DNA of 50,632 nucleotides from Nitrosomonas marina (GCF_900111605.1 NZ_FOIA01000025.1:1-50632); one strand, 5' to 3'. Shown: positions 23,191-32,197, numbered from the stretch's first letter. A program made the numbers and translations. Notes: generated by a model not told the origin, from the sequence alone.

Positions 23191-24120
23191 ATGGCTAGAG
23201 CAAGAAACATTAAACCAAGTTTTCTGACCAATGAGCAGCTTGCTGACAATGATCCTTTAGGACGTTTACTGTTCATCGGTCTATGGATGTACGCAGATTA
23301 TAACGGCAATCTTGAATACAGAGAGCGGACTCTTAAAGTTCAAATATTGCCATTTGATAACTGCGATTTTCGAGCACTCATGATTAATCTCGATAAATCT
23401 GGATTAATACGGTTCTACTCAGACTCAGAAAAGGTTTTCGTAAATATACCAAATTTCAATAAGCACCAAAGTCCACACAAGAACGAAAGGGACAAGCCAA
23501 GCGAAATACCGGAGTACACCGAAGATCATCTATATCTAATTGATTTTAATACACTCACGATAAATCCAGAAAAATCTGGAGTAAAACGAGAGTGCTCTAC
23601 TAGTGATCGCGCTGAATCCCTCTTCCTGAATCCCTCTTCATTGAATCCTGAATCCCCATTACCTGATTCCGGTACAGATACTCCGGATTCTAACGAATCC
23701 TCCGTATCTTTTTTTCCGCAGGGGGGTGAAAAACCACCACCCCCAGCGACCAAAAAAAATCAGGAACCGATAACCCGTGAAACATGGGAAGCCTACAGCG
23801 TTGCCTACGAAAGCCGGTACGGTACAAAACCGGTCCGGAATGCAACCGTGTCGTCGCAACTGGCGCAGTTCGTGAAGCGGATCGGGAAGGATGAATCGCC
23901 ACGTGTTGCTGAGTTTTTCGTTCATCACAACAACCAGTTTTACGTCACGAAAATGCACACAGTCGGGCTTTTGCTGGCGGACGCAGAAAAGCTCAGGACG
24001 GAGTGGGCGACCAAGCGAACCGTCACGCAGACGCAGGCAAGGCAAATGGACAGAACGCAAGCCAGAGGTAGTGTTTTTAACAATCTAATCAGCGAGGTAA
24101 AGGCAAGTGCGAGCAAGTGA
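23191..24120 (+). CDS. Phage replication initiation-type protein
   Basis: 309 residues. The N-terminal RARNIKPSFLTNEQLADND, PLGRLLFIGLWMYADYNGNL and VFVNIPNFNKHQSPH match a domain common to phage replication proteins in the lambda O/DnaT-like position. A low-complexity linker (PGGEKPPPP-like) leads to a C-terminal part, ETWEAYSVAYESRYGTKPVR then NATVSSQLAQFVKRIG, that is also recurrent in such proteins. Expected role: bind the origin and recruit the host helicase. The origin itself was not located. Confidence 0.72.
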   Translation: MARARNIKPSFLTNEQLADNDPLGRLLFIGLWMYADYNGNLEYRERTLKVQILPFDNCDFRALMINLDKSGLIRFYSDSEKVFVNIPNFNKHQSPHKNERDKPSEIPEYTEDHLYLIDFNTLTINPEKSGVKRECSTSDRAESLFLNPSSLNPESPLPDSGTDTPDSNESSVSFFPQGGEKPPPPATKKNQEPITRETWEAYSVAYESRYGTKPVRNATVSSQLAQFVKRIGKDESPRVAEFFVHHNNQFYVTKMHTVGLLLADAEKLRTEWATKRTVTQTQARQMDRTQARGSVFNNLISEVKASASK

Positions 24121-24742
24121 AGAACTCTTGAAAGCAATCGCGGTAACGGCTGAATTGACCGATACGGATTTGTCGGAAGCAGCGGCAAGGGTGATGGCTG
24201 ACGATTTGTCGGAATACCCTGAAGATCAGGTTCTCAAGGCTTTGGTCAAGTGTCGGCGCGAGGTTAAAGGCCGGTTGCGAATCAGTGATGTTGTCTCGCG
24301 GCTTGATGACGGTCGGCCTGGTCCTGAAGAGGCATGGGCGATGATCCCGCATAACGAGAGAGATTCGGTTGTGTGGACTGAGGAAATGGCCGAAGCGTAT
24401 GGAATCGCTGCACCGTTGATAAACGATGGTGACAGGGTGCAGGCTCGCATGGCTTTTCTCGAAACTTACAAGGATCGGTGCGAGAAGGCGAGAAGCGAGA
24501 AGCTGCCGGTCAAGTGGTCTCCGTCGCTTGGTTTTGACAAAAACGGCAGGGAACGTGTTTTGCTGGAGGCGGTTGAGAAGGGCAGGTTATCGCATGATCA
24601 TGTTGTCGGTTTGTTGCCACCTACACCGGCGCAACAGTTTTTGATTGAAGACAAAAGCAAAGGATTAACGAAAGTTTCTGACAAGTTTAAAGAACTCAAG
24701 TTGATCGTTAGCAAGAAGAATGCTGATCCGGTTCTGGAATGA
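24107..24742 (+). CDS. Replication-operon partner protein, 211 aa
   Basis: GTG start at 24107 with SD GAGG, overlapping the preceding gene by 14 bp. It sits where lambda P or helicase loaders are encoded. Contains KALVKCRREVKGRLRISDVV and GRPGPEEAWAMIPHNERDSV. No ATPase motif is visible, so a DnaC-type loader is unlikely. Function inferred from position only. Confidence 0.6.
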   Translation: MRASEELLKAIAVTAELTDTDLSEAAARVMADDLSEYPEDQVLKALVKCRREVKGRLRISDVVSRLDDGRPGPEEAWAMIPHNERDSVVWTEEMAEAYGIAAPLINDGDRVQARMAFLETYKDRCEKARSEKLPVKWSPSLGFDKNGRERVLLEAVEKGRLSHDHVVGLLPPTPAQQFLIEDKSKGLTKVSDKFKELKLIVSKKNADPVLE

Positions 24743-24861
24743 TCACAGACCACCTGGACCCGTCATTAATCGAATACGTTGAAGCGGTTGTTACCGGGTT
24801 TCTGTTGGTCGTTGGTGTTACTTCTGCGGTTATTTTGCTGGTTGATTATCTTAGGAAATAG
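24739..24861 (+). CDS. Small membrane protein, 40 aa
   Basis: MITDHLDPSLIEYVEAVVTG then a transmembrane stretch FLLVVGVTSAVILLV and DYLRK. ATGA overlap with the gene upstream. Confidence 0.5.
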   Translation: MITDHLDPSLIEYVEAVVTGFLLVVGVTSAVILLVDYLRK

Positions 24862-24864
24862 GCA

Positions 24865-25014
24865 ATGGAAATCATTTTCTTGGTACTTGTGTTGGCAGCA
24901 TTGGTGGGAGTCGTTGTGTACGCACACTTCGACAACAAGCGGTGCGAATTAGACATGCAGGATTTAATCGACTCAGCTTTTGAGTCTTTGATGAAGATGT
25001 TCAAAAGAATTTGA
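24865..25014 (+). CDS. Small membrane protein, 49 aa
   Basis: MEIIFLVLVLAALVGVVVYA is an N-terminal transmembrane segment, followed by a charged helix ending MKMFKRI. Four bases after the previous small membrane gene. Not recognised. Confidence 0.5.
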   Translation: MEIIFLVLVLAALVGVVVYAHFDNKRCELDMQDLIDSAFESLMKMFKRI

Positions 25015-25016
25015 GA

Positions 25017-25505
25017 ATGGCTCACAGAGAACATCAAAATCCGATTGGTAAAAGTAGCGAGTGGCTTACACCACCATGGATACTTGAAAAACTTGGTGAG
25101 TTTGATCTTGATCCATGTGCGCCAGCGGTTAGGCCGTGGGAAACGGCTAATAGTCATTACACAATCAACGATGATGGTTTGACTAAAGGATGGTTCGGTC
25201 GAGTATGGCTGAACCCGCCTTTTGATCGTTTTCAAAGACCTAAGTGGATCAAGAAAATGTGTGAGCACGGAAACGGAATCATGCTGATACCGGCAGCGTG
25301 CGAAACGTATGCCTTCCGTGAGTATGTTTTCGGCAAGAGCAACGGTATTTTGATGATGCACAAACGTCCTCATTTTTGTGATTTGACCGGGCGCGAAGAG
25401 AAAGGCAATTCTGGCCAGACTATTTGCCTTGTCGCATACGGCGAAAAGAATTTCGATGTCCTTAAGAATAGTGGGCTTGGCGTGATGCTGGTGGAGGCTT
25501 CCTGA
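25017..25505 (+). CDS. Phage Dam-type DNA N6-adenine methyltransferase
   Basis: 162 residues of the compact phage Dam family: SSEWLTPPWILEKLGEFDLD then PCAP, the catalytic RVWLNPPFDRFQRPKW (NPPF motif IV), and HKRPHFCDLTGREEKGNSGQ. It methylates adenine in DNA, usually to protect phage DNA from restriction. ATG 25017 is chosen over an upstream TTG. It overlaps no other gene. Confidence 0.88.
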   Translation: MAHREHQNPIGKSSEWLTPPWILEKLGEFDLDPCAPAVRPWETANSHYTINDDGLTKGWFGRVWLNPPFDRFQRPKWIKKMCEHGNGIMLIPAACETYAFREYVFGKSNGILMMHKRPHFCDLTGREEKGNSGQTICLVAYGEKNFDVLKNSGLGVMLVEAS

Positions 25506-25506
25506 C

Positions 25507-25662
25507 ATGGAAAAGCGGCTGCCTACAGTGAAAGAGGCTATCGATTATTTAAAGAAGTGCCATACGCAGCAATACATTGATGACTGTATTGCGTTTTGGG
25601 TGGGGCTTGGTACTCAGCCTGGATTTGAGCAGGCGGTGCGTGCGGGGTTGAAAAAGAAATGA
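25507..25662 (+). CDS. Small phage protein, 51 aa
   Basis: MEKRLPTVKEAIDYLKKCHT, then QQYIDDCIAFWVGLGTQPGF; helical. Overlaps the next gene by 4 bp (ATGA). Not recognised. Confidence 0.55.
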   Translation: MEKRLPTVKEAIDYLKKCHTQQYIDDCIAFWVGLGTQPGFEQAVRAGLKKK

Positions 25663-26237
25663 GCGCACTCCCAAAAGAACAGGAATTCAAGAAGCCAAGT
25701 CGCAAGCCAGTTCCGGTTTTTATGCGTGTTATTCAGGGTGGCTTTGTTCCCGCGGATGCGACAGCAGAACAGCAGTTGCGGGACAAAAAATTCAAGATTG
25801 GCGATGTTGTTAAGGTTTTCGTTCGGAAGCTGAGAAGCGGAAAATTTAACAGAAAAGTCCACCGAATCGGACAGTTATGTGTTGAGCATATCGATGATTT
25901 TAAACACATGGATGCGCATTCGGTTTTGAAGCGTTTGCAATTGGAAGGGAACATTTACTGCGATGAAATAGCGGTTAGACCATCCGGAATACGGACCCTG
26001 ATACCGCGTGAAGTTATAAAGACGCTTAAGCCTGTATTGGAATTATTTGGACTGAAATTGACTGATACGGGATTGCTGATCGTGCGGATACCGCGCAGTT
26101 TGAGTTTTGAGAGCATGGATCAGGCGGAGTACGAGGACGCGGCCAGAAAGATGTGCGATTACATATCGGAAGTGTACTGGCGCAGTCTTGAGTCGTGGCA
26201 GATTGAGGAAATGGCTGATTCTTTTGTGGATCATTGA
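25659..26237 (+). CDS. Phage protein, possibly DUF1367-like
   Basis: 192 residues. VFMRVIQGGFVPADATAEQQ and KIGDVVKVFVRKLRSGKFNR followed by KVHRIGQLCVEHIDDF resembles the DUF1367 phage proteins (pattern G-x-LvP...G..v......RN.+fhrk). These sit in replication operons and are of unknown function. Confidence 0.55.
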   Translation: MSALPKEQEFKKPSRKPVPVFMRVIQGGFVPADATAEQQLRDKKFKIGDVVKVFVRKLRSGKFNRKVHRIGQLCVEHIDDFKHMDAHSVLKRLQLEGNIYCDEIAVRPSGIRTLIPREVIKTLKPVLELFGLKLTDTGLLIVRIPRSLSFESMDQAEYEDAARKMCDYISEVYWRSLESWQIEEMADSFVDH

Positions 26238-26239
26238 TT

Positions 26240-26668
26240 ATGCAGAATTGCAATCTGGTTAAACATGAGGGGCGTTGCGATGGAGCAGAATGGACTGAGT
26301 GTTCTTACTGCGGCGCCATAGACGATGAACCGTGCAAATCTGATCGTCAAATGAAGATAGTGCTGATCCAGTCACTGGTTGACATGAATGCGCAAATATC
26401 AAAGCAGTCGGACGCATTTGAAATCCTGTTCGGTAGTTATTTTGCAGGTGAGGGCGGCGTTCCAAGACTGATTAATGATTTGTTCTGCAAGAACATGGAA
26501 TTGGTCACTCAGCTTACTGGTATCAGCAAAGAAGCCATAGAGTGGTTTTTGTTCGACAACGAGTGCGGTCAGTCGAATATGGCGGCAAGTTGCAACGGTG
26601 TTGAGTACCACATCGGCAGCGTAGAGCAGTTTGTTGATTTTGAGACTGGTGTCAGTTGCGATGACTAA
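26240..26668 (+). CDS. Hypothetical phage protein, 142 aa
   Basis: Starts MQNCNLVKHEGRCDGAEWTE then CSYCGAIDDEPC: two Cys pairs that could bind zinc. The rest is helical. Not recognised. The end overlaps the next gene by 8 bp. Confidence 0.6.
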   Translation: MQNCNLVKHEGRCDGAEWTECSYCGAIDDEPCKSDRQMKIVLIQSLVDMNAQISKQSDAFEILFGSYFAGEGGVPRLINDLFCKNMELVTQLTGISKEAIEWFLFDNECGQSNMAASCNGVEYHIGSVEQFVDFETGVSCDD

Positions 26669-26942
26669 ATCAGAATCAGACCACATAGAAAGAGTTAAGT
26701 CGCTTCCGTGCTGTTTGTGTGGATCAAGTGCGCCAAGTGATGCGCACCACATACTTGAGGGAAGAATTAAAGGCAGGCGTGGTAATCATTTTTGCACGAT
26801 ACCGCTTTGCAAGGATTGTCACCAGGGTGAGCGTAACGGAATTCATGGCCGGCAGATAATGTTGAAACTGAAAAAGCAGACTGAACTTAATCTTCTTGGC
26901 GAAACGATAGAGCGTTTGTATGGGAGGCGGTATGGATGTTGA
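26661..26942 (+). CDS. Zinc/HNH-type nuclease-like phage protein (Ref/DUF968-like)
   Basis: 93 residues. CCLCGSSAPSDAHHILEG, then FCTIPLCKDCHQGERNGIHG, combines a CxxC knuckle, a His-His pair and a second CxxC-H, like the recombination-associated nuclease group Ref/DUF968. Such phage proteins nick DNA, some only on RecA filaments; the activity here is inferred. Confidence 0.68.
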   Translation: MTKSESDHIERVKSLPCCLCGSSAPSDAHHILEGRIKGRRGNHFCTIPLCKDCHQGERNGIHGRQIMLKLKKQTELNLLGETIERLYGRRYGC

Positions 26943-27096
26943 GGAAATGATCGACCACTGCATGTTGCACAGTGATGACTTGACCGACTGGGAGGCTGAT
27001 TTTGTGGACAGCCTACAGAACCAGTTAGACGACGGGCGTAATTTGTCCGACAGGCAGGTGGATAAATTGAACCAGATTTATGAGGGGCTTGATTGA
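26932..27096 (+). CDS. Small acidic phage protein, 54 aa
   Basis: MDVEEMIDHCMLHSDDLTDW to DRQVDKLNQIYEGLD; acidic and helical. Overlaps both neighbours. Not recognised. Confidence 0.55.
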   Translation: MDVEEMIDHCMLHSDDLTDWEADFVDSLQNQLDDGRNLSDRQVDKLNQIYEGLD

Positions 27097-27392
27097 TGGG
27101 AATTTTAATAATTGTTGGGTTGTTTGGTTTTGGGATTTATTTGTGGGTTAAGGCTGGTGATCTTGAAATCAGAGAGCTCGGAATAGCGGCTGCTGTGGAG
27201 GGCTATCGGCGCAACATGCGTCAATACAAAATTTACCAAAGTAACGCCAAAATACATCATAAAAACGCTCATTGCTGCGAAGTAAAGGCATCAGATTGTT
27301 TTGAAAGGGCAGAAGATTGGAAAAATGATCTAAAGGGCTTAGGTGTGGATGTGGACAAGCTGGAGACTGAAATTGATGGAGAGAATAAATGA
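27096..27392 (+). CDS. Small membrane-anchored phage protein, 98 aa
   Basis: MGILIIVGLFGFGIYLWVKA is a single N-terminal transmembrane segment, then a cytoplasmic or periplasmic helix rich in His and Cys (HHKNAHCCEVKASDCFER). Its position between DNA-processing genes fits no lysis cassette. Not recognised. Confidence 0.55.
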   Translation: MGILIIVGLFGFGIYLWVKAGDLEIRELGIAAAVEGYRRNMRQYKIYQSNAKIHHKNAHCCEVKASDCFERAEDWKNDLKGLGVDVDKLETEIDGENK

Positions 27393-27676
27393 TTAATTTT
27401 TTCAAGTGGCTTGAGAGTGCAAGTAAATCAGTACATAAATACTGTTGGCAGGCGTACAGATTCGCTAGAACAGGCGATCTGTATGCGTTGTATGTCATCA
27501 CCAGAATTAAGCGTTTCCGTGAACTATCAACGCTGACATACAAAATACTAGCGGCTCGAGAGCAGGCTCGTAATCACTCAGCAGGAGCGGAATGGATGAA
27601 AGTTCATGCGGCTGTGGCTGAACATTACATCAAATTGTATAACAGCAGAAAGTTCTGGTTTATGGGCAGAAAATAA
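27389..27676 (+). CDS. Hypothetical phage protein, 95 aa
   Basis: MINFFKWLESASKSVHKYCW; aromatic and basic, helical. ATGA and TAATG overlaps to both neighbours. Not recognised. Confidence 0.55.
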   Translation: MINFFKWLESASKSVHKYCWQAYRFARTGDLYALYVITRIKRFRELSTLTYKILAAREQARNHSAGAEWMKVHAAVAEHYIKLYNSRKFWFMGRK

Positions 27677-27855
27677 TGTTCTCAGTAATCAAAAAAACCA
27701 ATAACGGCCTGGAATCAACAGTTCTCAAAAGCGATCTCATGACGCGTAAAAGCGCCCGGCACTTCTGCAAAGGTATCGTGGCAAGGGCGAATCCAGAGCC
27801 AAGGCTGGTTATTGTCCACCCGGATGGTGTTGAAGAGGTTTTTCAGAACAAATAA
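27676..27855 (+). CDS. Small phage protein, 59 aa
   Basis: MFSVIKKTNNGLESTVLKSD to HPDGVEEVFQNK. Starts at the stop of the preceding gene. Not recognised. Confidence 0.5.
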   Translation: MFSVIKKTNNGLESTVLKSDLMTRKSARHFCKGIVARANPEPRLVIVHPDGVEEVFQNK

Positions 27856-27864
27856 AGGGTACTG

Positions 27865-28419
27865 ATGCCGTCATATTCAAAAGGTTTTATACAAAGCATA
27901 GAAGGCCGCGTAAAAAATGGCAGTCTGAAGGTTTCGTCGACTTTTGGAGGCGGCAATAACGTAGCAAGTGTAGCAAGTGTAGCAAGTGTAGCAAGTGTAG
28001 CAAGTGTAGCAAGTGTAGCAAGTGCTGGAAGTGCTGGTTTAAAACAGGTTTCAGGAAAAACCGGTTCGGTTGAAAACCTGCAGGCGCTTGGTCGCATGAA
28101 GGCCGGTAAGATGAATAAAACCGAGAGGGAGTATTCACAGTACCTTGATGCGTTGAAAGCCTGTGGTGATGTGTTGTGGTGGGAATTTGAGGCAATAAAG
28201 CTGAGGCTTGCGGATAACACATATTACACGATTGATTTTTTTGTCATGAGTGCCAGTGGAATGCTTGAAGCGCACGAAACGAAAGGTGGGTATGCGTTCG
28301 AAGATTCAATTGTTAAATTAAAGGTTGCAAATAGATTATTTCCATTCGCTTTTTTCTTGGTTAAAAAGAAAAAAGGCGGGGGCTGGAACATCACCAAGGT
28401 TGGAAACAAAAGTAAATAA
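27865..28419 (+). CDS. PD-(D/E)XK-like phage nuclease with Val-Ala-Ser repeat linker
   Basis: 184 residues. The C-terminal part NKTEREYSQYLDALK, then YYTIDFFVMSASGMLEAHET and KGGY, fits a VRR/DUF1064-like PD-(D/E)XK nuclease (Asp in IDFFV, E-x-K in HETKGG). It could replace a RusA/NinG junction resolvase in this operon; the activity is inferred. Residues 33-53 consist of seven VAS triplets encoded by a tandem repeat. Confidence 0.6.
   Translation: MPSYSKGFIQSIEGRVKNGSLKVSSTFGGGNNVASVASVASVASVASVASVASAGSAGLKQVSGKTGSVENLQALGRMKAGKMNKTEREYSQYLDALKACGDVLWWEFEAIKLRLADNTYYTIDFFVMSASGMLEAHETKGGYAFEDSIVKLKVANRLFPFAFFLVKKKKGGGWNITKVGNKSK
27961..28023 (+). repeat. Seven perfect 9-bp tandem repeats inside a coding region
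   Basis: Unit GTAGCAAGT repeated seven times without a mismatch, in frame (Val-Ala-Ser), followed by two diverged GCTGGAAGT-type units. Copy number could vary by slippage without a frameshift. Confidence 0.95.
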
Positions 28420-28430
28420 AAACAATTTTG

Positions 28431-29078
28431 ATGAGTAAAAAGTCAGAAGATAGCCCATCATCGCCAGCCGCACGAGTTGCGCTGGCCAGATCGATAGGAA
28501 AGCGTCTTAAGATGGCCAGAGAACGCGCTGGCTTTACTCAGGTTGACGCTGCTGAACAGCTTGGCTATACGAATTCATCAAAACTCGCCAAGGTTGAGCG
28601 GGCGACAGATACTAATTCAGTTCCGTTATGGCTTATTTTGCGGGCAGCAAGGGTGTATGAAACATCCATAGACTTCATCTTTGGCGAAACTGACGACTGG
28701 GAAATTGGTTACAAATCTTGGATAGAGCGCGACGTATCAAAGTGGGTGTTTACTGCGAATGAGCAATTTCACTTGCGTGAAATGGAGATACTTAAATCTC
28801 TAATGATGCGAACAAAGGTTATTCATGACAGTGTTGAGGATATGAGTTATGTGTCTCAAGAACTTGAGCAGGCTATGCGTCGGTTTATTGAGTTGAATTC
28901 AGGTTTTGAGACTGACATGAGGGGTGGTAGCAGGTTGTTGGCAGCTATAGAAAAAGTTTGTGAAACGGCGAAAAGAGGCAAGAAGCGTGTTGATATGTTT
29001 GGTAAAGAGTGCAACAGGCGGTTTAAACAGAAAGATCCGCAGCCTACGCTGGATCTTCAATTCGATAGTGAATCATAA
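28431..29078 (+). CDS. XRE-family regulator upstream of terminase genes
   Basis: 215 residues. SIGKRLKMARERAGFTQVDA followed by AEQLGYTNSSKLAKVERAT is a clear helix-turn-helix; the C-terminal half is helical (EMEILKSLMMRTKVIHDSVE) and probably mediates oligomerisation. Located at the end of the replication operon and directly before terminase, where late regulators are encoded. The target is unknown. Confidence 0.72.
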   Translation: MSKKSEDSPSSPAARVALARSIGKRLKMARERAGFTQVDAAEQLGYTNSSKLAKVERATDTNSVPLWLILRAARVYETSIDFIFGETDDWEIGYKSWIERDVSKWVFTANEQFHLREMEILKSLMMRTKVIHDSVEDMSYVSQELEQAMRRFIELNSGFETDMRGGSRLLAAIEKVCETAKRGKKRVDMFGKECNRRFKQKDPQPTLDLQFDSES

Positions 29079-29080
29079 CA

Positions 29081-29953
29081 ATGGCCGCAAAACCAAAATT
29101 AACCCCTGAACAATGGGCTGAAGTCAGAAAGACCTGGGAGAGCGATTCCAGGAAGGGTTTCCCTTGGCTGGTCAAAGAACTGGGGCTCGGTGTCAGTGTG
29201 GAGGCGGTACGTCAGAGGTCAAAATCTGAAGGTTGGGAAAAAGCAAAAAAACCAAGCTTGGAAAATAAAAAACCAAGCTTGCGAAATGAAAAAACCAAGC
29301 TTGGGAAAACAGCAAAGAATAAGCCCAAAACCAAGACATCGAAAACCGTAACTGCTGATACCGGACCAATTACGAAAGCATTGATCAAAAGCGGCGAGAC
29401 TGGCGCGAAAGCCAATAAGGGTGGGCGTCCAACAAAATACCGCGATGAATACGCAGAGCAGGCGTACAAGCTGTGTCTGCTTGGATATACCGATAAGGAG
29501 TTGGCTGATTTCTTTGGTGTTGCTGAGTCAACTATCAATGAATGGAAGGTTGACCATAGGGAGTTTTCGGAGTCCATATCGAACGGCAAAGTCAGAGCGG
29601 ATGCGGTTGCCGCTGAACGCCTGTTTGTGAGGGTGTGTGGGTACCGATACACGGAGACTAAAACCAAGGTTGGGTTCACTGAAGATGGCGATGAATTCAG
29701 CATTGAGAGGACCGTTACCGAAAAGGAAGTGCCGCCAGATGTAAATGCCGCATTCCTGTGGTTGAAGAACAGGCAGGCAAGCAGGTGGAGAGACAGGGTT
29801 GATAACTCTATCAAGCTGGACGGCGAGACATTGAGAGGTATTGCGGACAAGTTCACTGAAATCATGGAGAAAGCCAGAGAGCGCCAGAAAGCCGTTTTAA
29901 TTGAACGCGGGATACTGATTGATAGTGAAACCGGAAGGCCGGTAGATGGATGA
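29081..29953 (+). CDS. Terminase small subunit
   Basis: 290 residues. Two HTH-like parts: the N-terminal EQWAEVRKTWESDSRKGF... and the central GGRPTKYRDEYAEQAYKLCL then LGYTDKELADFFGVAESTIN, typical of terminase small subunits that bind pac/cos DNA. PPDVNAAFLWLKNRQASRWR is the usual C-terminal motif. The linker holds three copies of Lys-Pro/Thr-Ser/Lys-Leu encoded around ACCAAGCTT. It overlaps the large subunit gene by 4 bp. Confidence 0.82.
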   Translation: MAAKPKLTPEQWAEVRKTWESDSRKGFPWLVKELGLGVSVEAVRQRSKSEGWEKAKKPSLENKKPSLRNEKTKLGKTAKNKPKTKTSKTVTADTGPITKALIKSGETGAKANKGGRPTKYRDEYAEQAYKLCLLGYTDKELADFFGVAESTINEWKVDHREFSESISNGKVRADAVAAERLFVRVCGYRYTETKTKVGFTEDGDEFSIERTVTEKEVPPDVNAAFLWLKNRQASRWRDRVDNSIKLDGETLRGIADKFTEIMEKARERQKAVLIERGILIDSETGRPVDG

Positions 29954-31527
29954 GCGCTCAGAATTCGATATTCTCAGATCCGAGATATGCGGATTTTGTT
30001 GACAGGTTTCATGCTGACCCGCTGAGATTCGCGGTTGAAGTCACCGGTATTACACCGTCATTCGACCAAGAGGACCTGCTTCATGAAATATCACCGGCCA
30101 ATGCCAAGGTTTCAGTAGTTTCAGGTACGTCGACTGGTAAGACGGCTGCATTTGGCCGGATTGTATTGTGGCATTTGTTGTGTTTCCCGATCGCGGCCTA
30201 TGAAGGCAAGATCGAGATAGGATCAAATACATATATCGGTGCGCCGCGTATCAACCAGGTCGGTGATGGTGTCTGGAAGGAAATGCAGGATGCGCGGATT
30301 GGTATAGCGTCGGGTGAGTATTCATGGATCAATGATTACTACGAAATAACCAAGACGCGCGCGTATGTAAAAGGTTTTGAGGAACAATGGTTCGCCGCTC
30401 AGGTTGCAATGCAGAAGGGGCAGGCGATCGGTGTGGCAGGTAAGCACCGGTACTGGCAGTTGATCATCATCGATGAGGCTGCAGGCGTCCCGGATGAGCA
30501 TTTTGATGTGATCGAGGGCACGCAGACGCAGCCTGGCAATCGAACGTTGCTGGCGTCGCAGGGTGTCAGAAATGCAGGCAGGTTTTATGAAACACACCAT
30601 AGCCTGTCCAGGGATAACGGCGGATCATGGGCGAACCTGGTATTTAACTCTGAGCATTCACCGTTTGTTACAAAACAGTGGCTAAGGGATCGTGATGAAG
30701 AGACGGGCGGCAAAACTTCGGTCGAGTACATCATCCGCGTCAAGGGTGGATTCGCAGACAGTTCAGGAAGCAATCTGCTTACTCGGTCGGATATGGAGAG
30801 TGCTTTCAATTTGGGAAGCATCATAGGTGATGATGAGGCGTATGGCTTGATGCTGTTAGCTGACGTCGCCTTGGGTGAGTACCGGGATTATTCGGTTGCC
30901 GTTGTTGCCAAGGTAATTGGTTACGGTGACATCGGTGCTGATGCGAGACGTGTTGAGTACATTCTGATACCGATACACACAAACTCAAAAGATGAGGTCA
31001 CATTTGCAGGGGATCTGGTTGATTTGTTCGGGAAAACATCAAACGCAACGCTGTTGGTTGATAACGGTGGCGCCGGGCACACGGTGAACAGGCTGATAGA
31101 AATGCAGGGCGTTCCTGTGGTCCGGGTGGACTGGGGAAAACCGTGCTTCAAGAAAGAGTACCAGAACAGGTTTTATAACCGCCGAGCGTGCGCGATGGTG
31201 CGGTGGAGGGATGCTGTCAAGGCTGGGAGGGTGTCTTTTCTGTTTCCGGACGGAATCGATAGGAAAACGCGCGAAAAGATAATGTCGCAGGGTTCAAGAT
31301 TGCCGTATCACTTCGCCGAAGCGGGCGGGTTGAAATACGTCATGATGAAAAAGGAAAAGATGCGTGAAGAGGGCATACCTTCGCCGGACATTATAGATCC
31401 AATGACGTTTCCGTTTCTTGAGGACGCAAACGAATACATTGTGGCCGATGGCGCCGGTCGCGGTACTAACACTTCGGCAGTGGATGATGCCATGGCCAAG
31501 GCTGATGAGGAGTTTTCTGATGTTTAA
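29950..31527 (+). CDS. terL: Terminase large subunit
   Basis: 525 residues. Packaging ATPase/nuclease: Walker A SGTSTGKT (58-65), Walker B LIIIDEAAG (171-179) with the catalytic Glu, coupling-like SQGVRNAG, and an RNase H-type nuclease part with LLADVALGEYRDYSVAVV (first Asp) and LLVDNGGAGHTVNRL. It pumps DNA into the prohead through the portal encoded at 38347-40089. Confidence 0.88.
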   Translation: MSAQNSIFSDPRYADFVDRFHADPLRFAVEVTGITPSFDQEDLLHEISPANAKVSVVSGTSTGKTAAFGRIVLWHLLCFPIAAYEGKIEIGSNTYIGAPRINQVGDGVWKEMQDARIGIASGEYSWINDYYEITKTRAYVKGFEEQWFAAQVAMQKGQAIGVAGKHRYWQLIIIDEAAGVPDEHFDVIEGTQTQPGNRTLLASQGVRNAGRFYETHHSLSRDNGGSWANLVFNSEHSPFVTKQWLRDRDEETGGKTSVEYIIRVKGGFADSSGSNLLTRSDMESAFNLGSIIGDDEAYGLMLLADVALGEYRDYSVAVVAKVIGYGDIGADARRVEYILIPIHTNSKDEVTFAGDLVDLFGKTSNATLLVDNGGAGHTVNRLIEMQGVPVVRVDWGKPCFKKEYQNRFYNRRACAMVRWRDAVKAGRVSFLFPDGIDRKTREKIMSQGSRLPYHFAEAGGLKYVMMKKEKMREEGIPSPDIIDPMTFPFLEDANEYIVADGAGRGTNTSAVDDAMAKADEEFSDV

Positions 31528-31792
31528 TGAAAAGGTAGCAGGTGCGGGCGAAGTCGGAATGAGGGTGTATATCTCAACTATTTTGCCGTGCGAGTTGAAG
31601 ATTGTTGAGGCGGCGGCAGCGGATATACACAAAATGTCATTGGATCAGGCATTTCTTGATCCTGAAAGCAATCTCGTTGTTGGGTACGTAGTCAGCAGTG
31701 GTATCGAAAAGGCCATGTACTGCACGCAGGATTTAATAGACTTGATCGACAAGGCCGAGGCGATGACCGATGGCGGTCAGACCAGGCATTAA
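31520..31792 (+). CDS. Hypothetical phage protein, 90 aa
   Basis: MFNEKVAGAGEVGMRVYIST to IDKAEAMTDGGQTRH; small alpha/beta protein, overlapping the terminase gene by 8 bp. Not recognised. Confidence 0.55.
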   Translation: MFNEKVAGAGEVGMRVYISTILPCELKIVEAAAADIHKMSLDQAFLDPESNLVVGYVVSSGIEKAMYCTQDLIDLIDKAEAMTDGGQTRH

Positions 31793-31807
31793 TTGGGGAT
31801 TCTGAAT

Positions 31808-32197
31808 ATGGGCAAAAATTACTATCTGCACTTAGACAAAAAGGGTGATGAAGATATAAGCCAAGCTTTTGATCCGGTGCATATTGGGAAATCATCTGTA
31901 GGCTGGTATTTCTCTCTGCACATTTATCCGCACAGGGAAATTCACGACCTGGATGACTGGGAGCGTTTATTTAACAAAGATATCGTAACCATCCGTGACG
32001 AGTACGGGAATAAGACTTTGCCGGGCGATATGATGAATATCATCACCGTAAGATGCTTTGGTGGTAAGCACACCGAATCTAATCTTGAAGTGGCCGAGGT
32101 CGGTATAAATAACCTTTTGCGATACAGAATTGATGGCGATCGTTGCATAGGCCATGGAACTGGCACATGGGACCTGTTTGTTAGTGATTTTAGTTGA
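31808..32197 (+). CDS. Hypothetical phage protein, 129 aa
   Basis: MGKNYYLHLDKKGDEDISQA, then HIGKSSVGWYFSLHIYPHRE and CIGHGTGTWDLFVSDFS. The HIGKS...GW.F.L pattern recurs in small phage proteins of unknown function. ATG 31808. Confidence 0.6.
   Translation: MGKNYYLHLDKKGDEDISQAFDPVHIGKSSVGWYFSLHIYPHREIHDLDDWERLFNKDIVTIRDEYGNKTLPGDMMNIITVRCFGGKHTESNLEVAEVGINNLLRYRIDGDRCIGHGTGTWDLFVSDFS

Noticed and set aside
27961..28023. CRISPR-like short repeats
   Set aside because: Direct 9-bp repeats without spacers, in frame in a gene.
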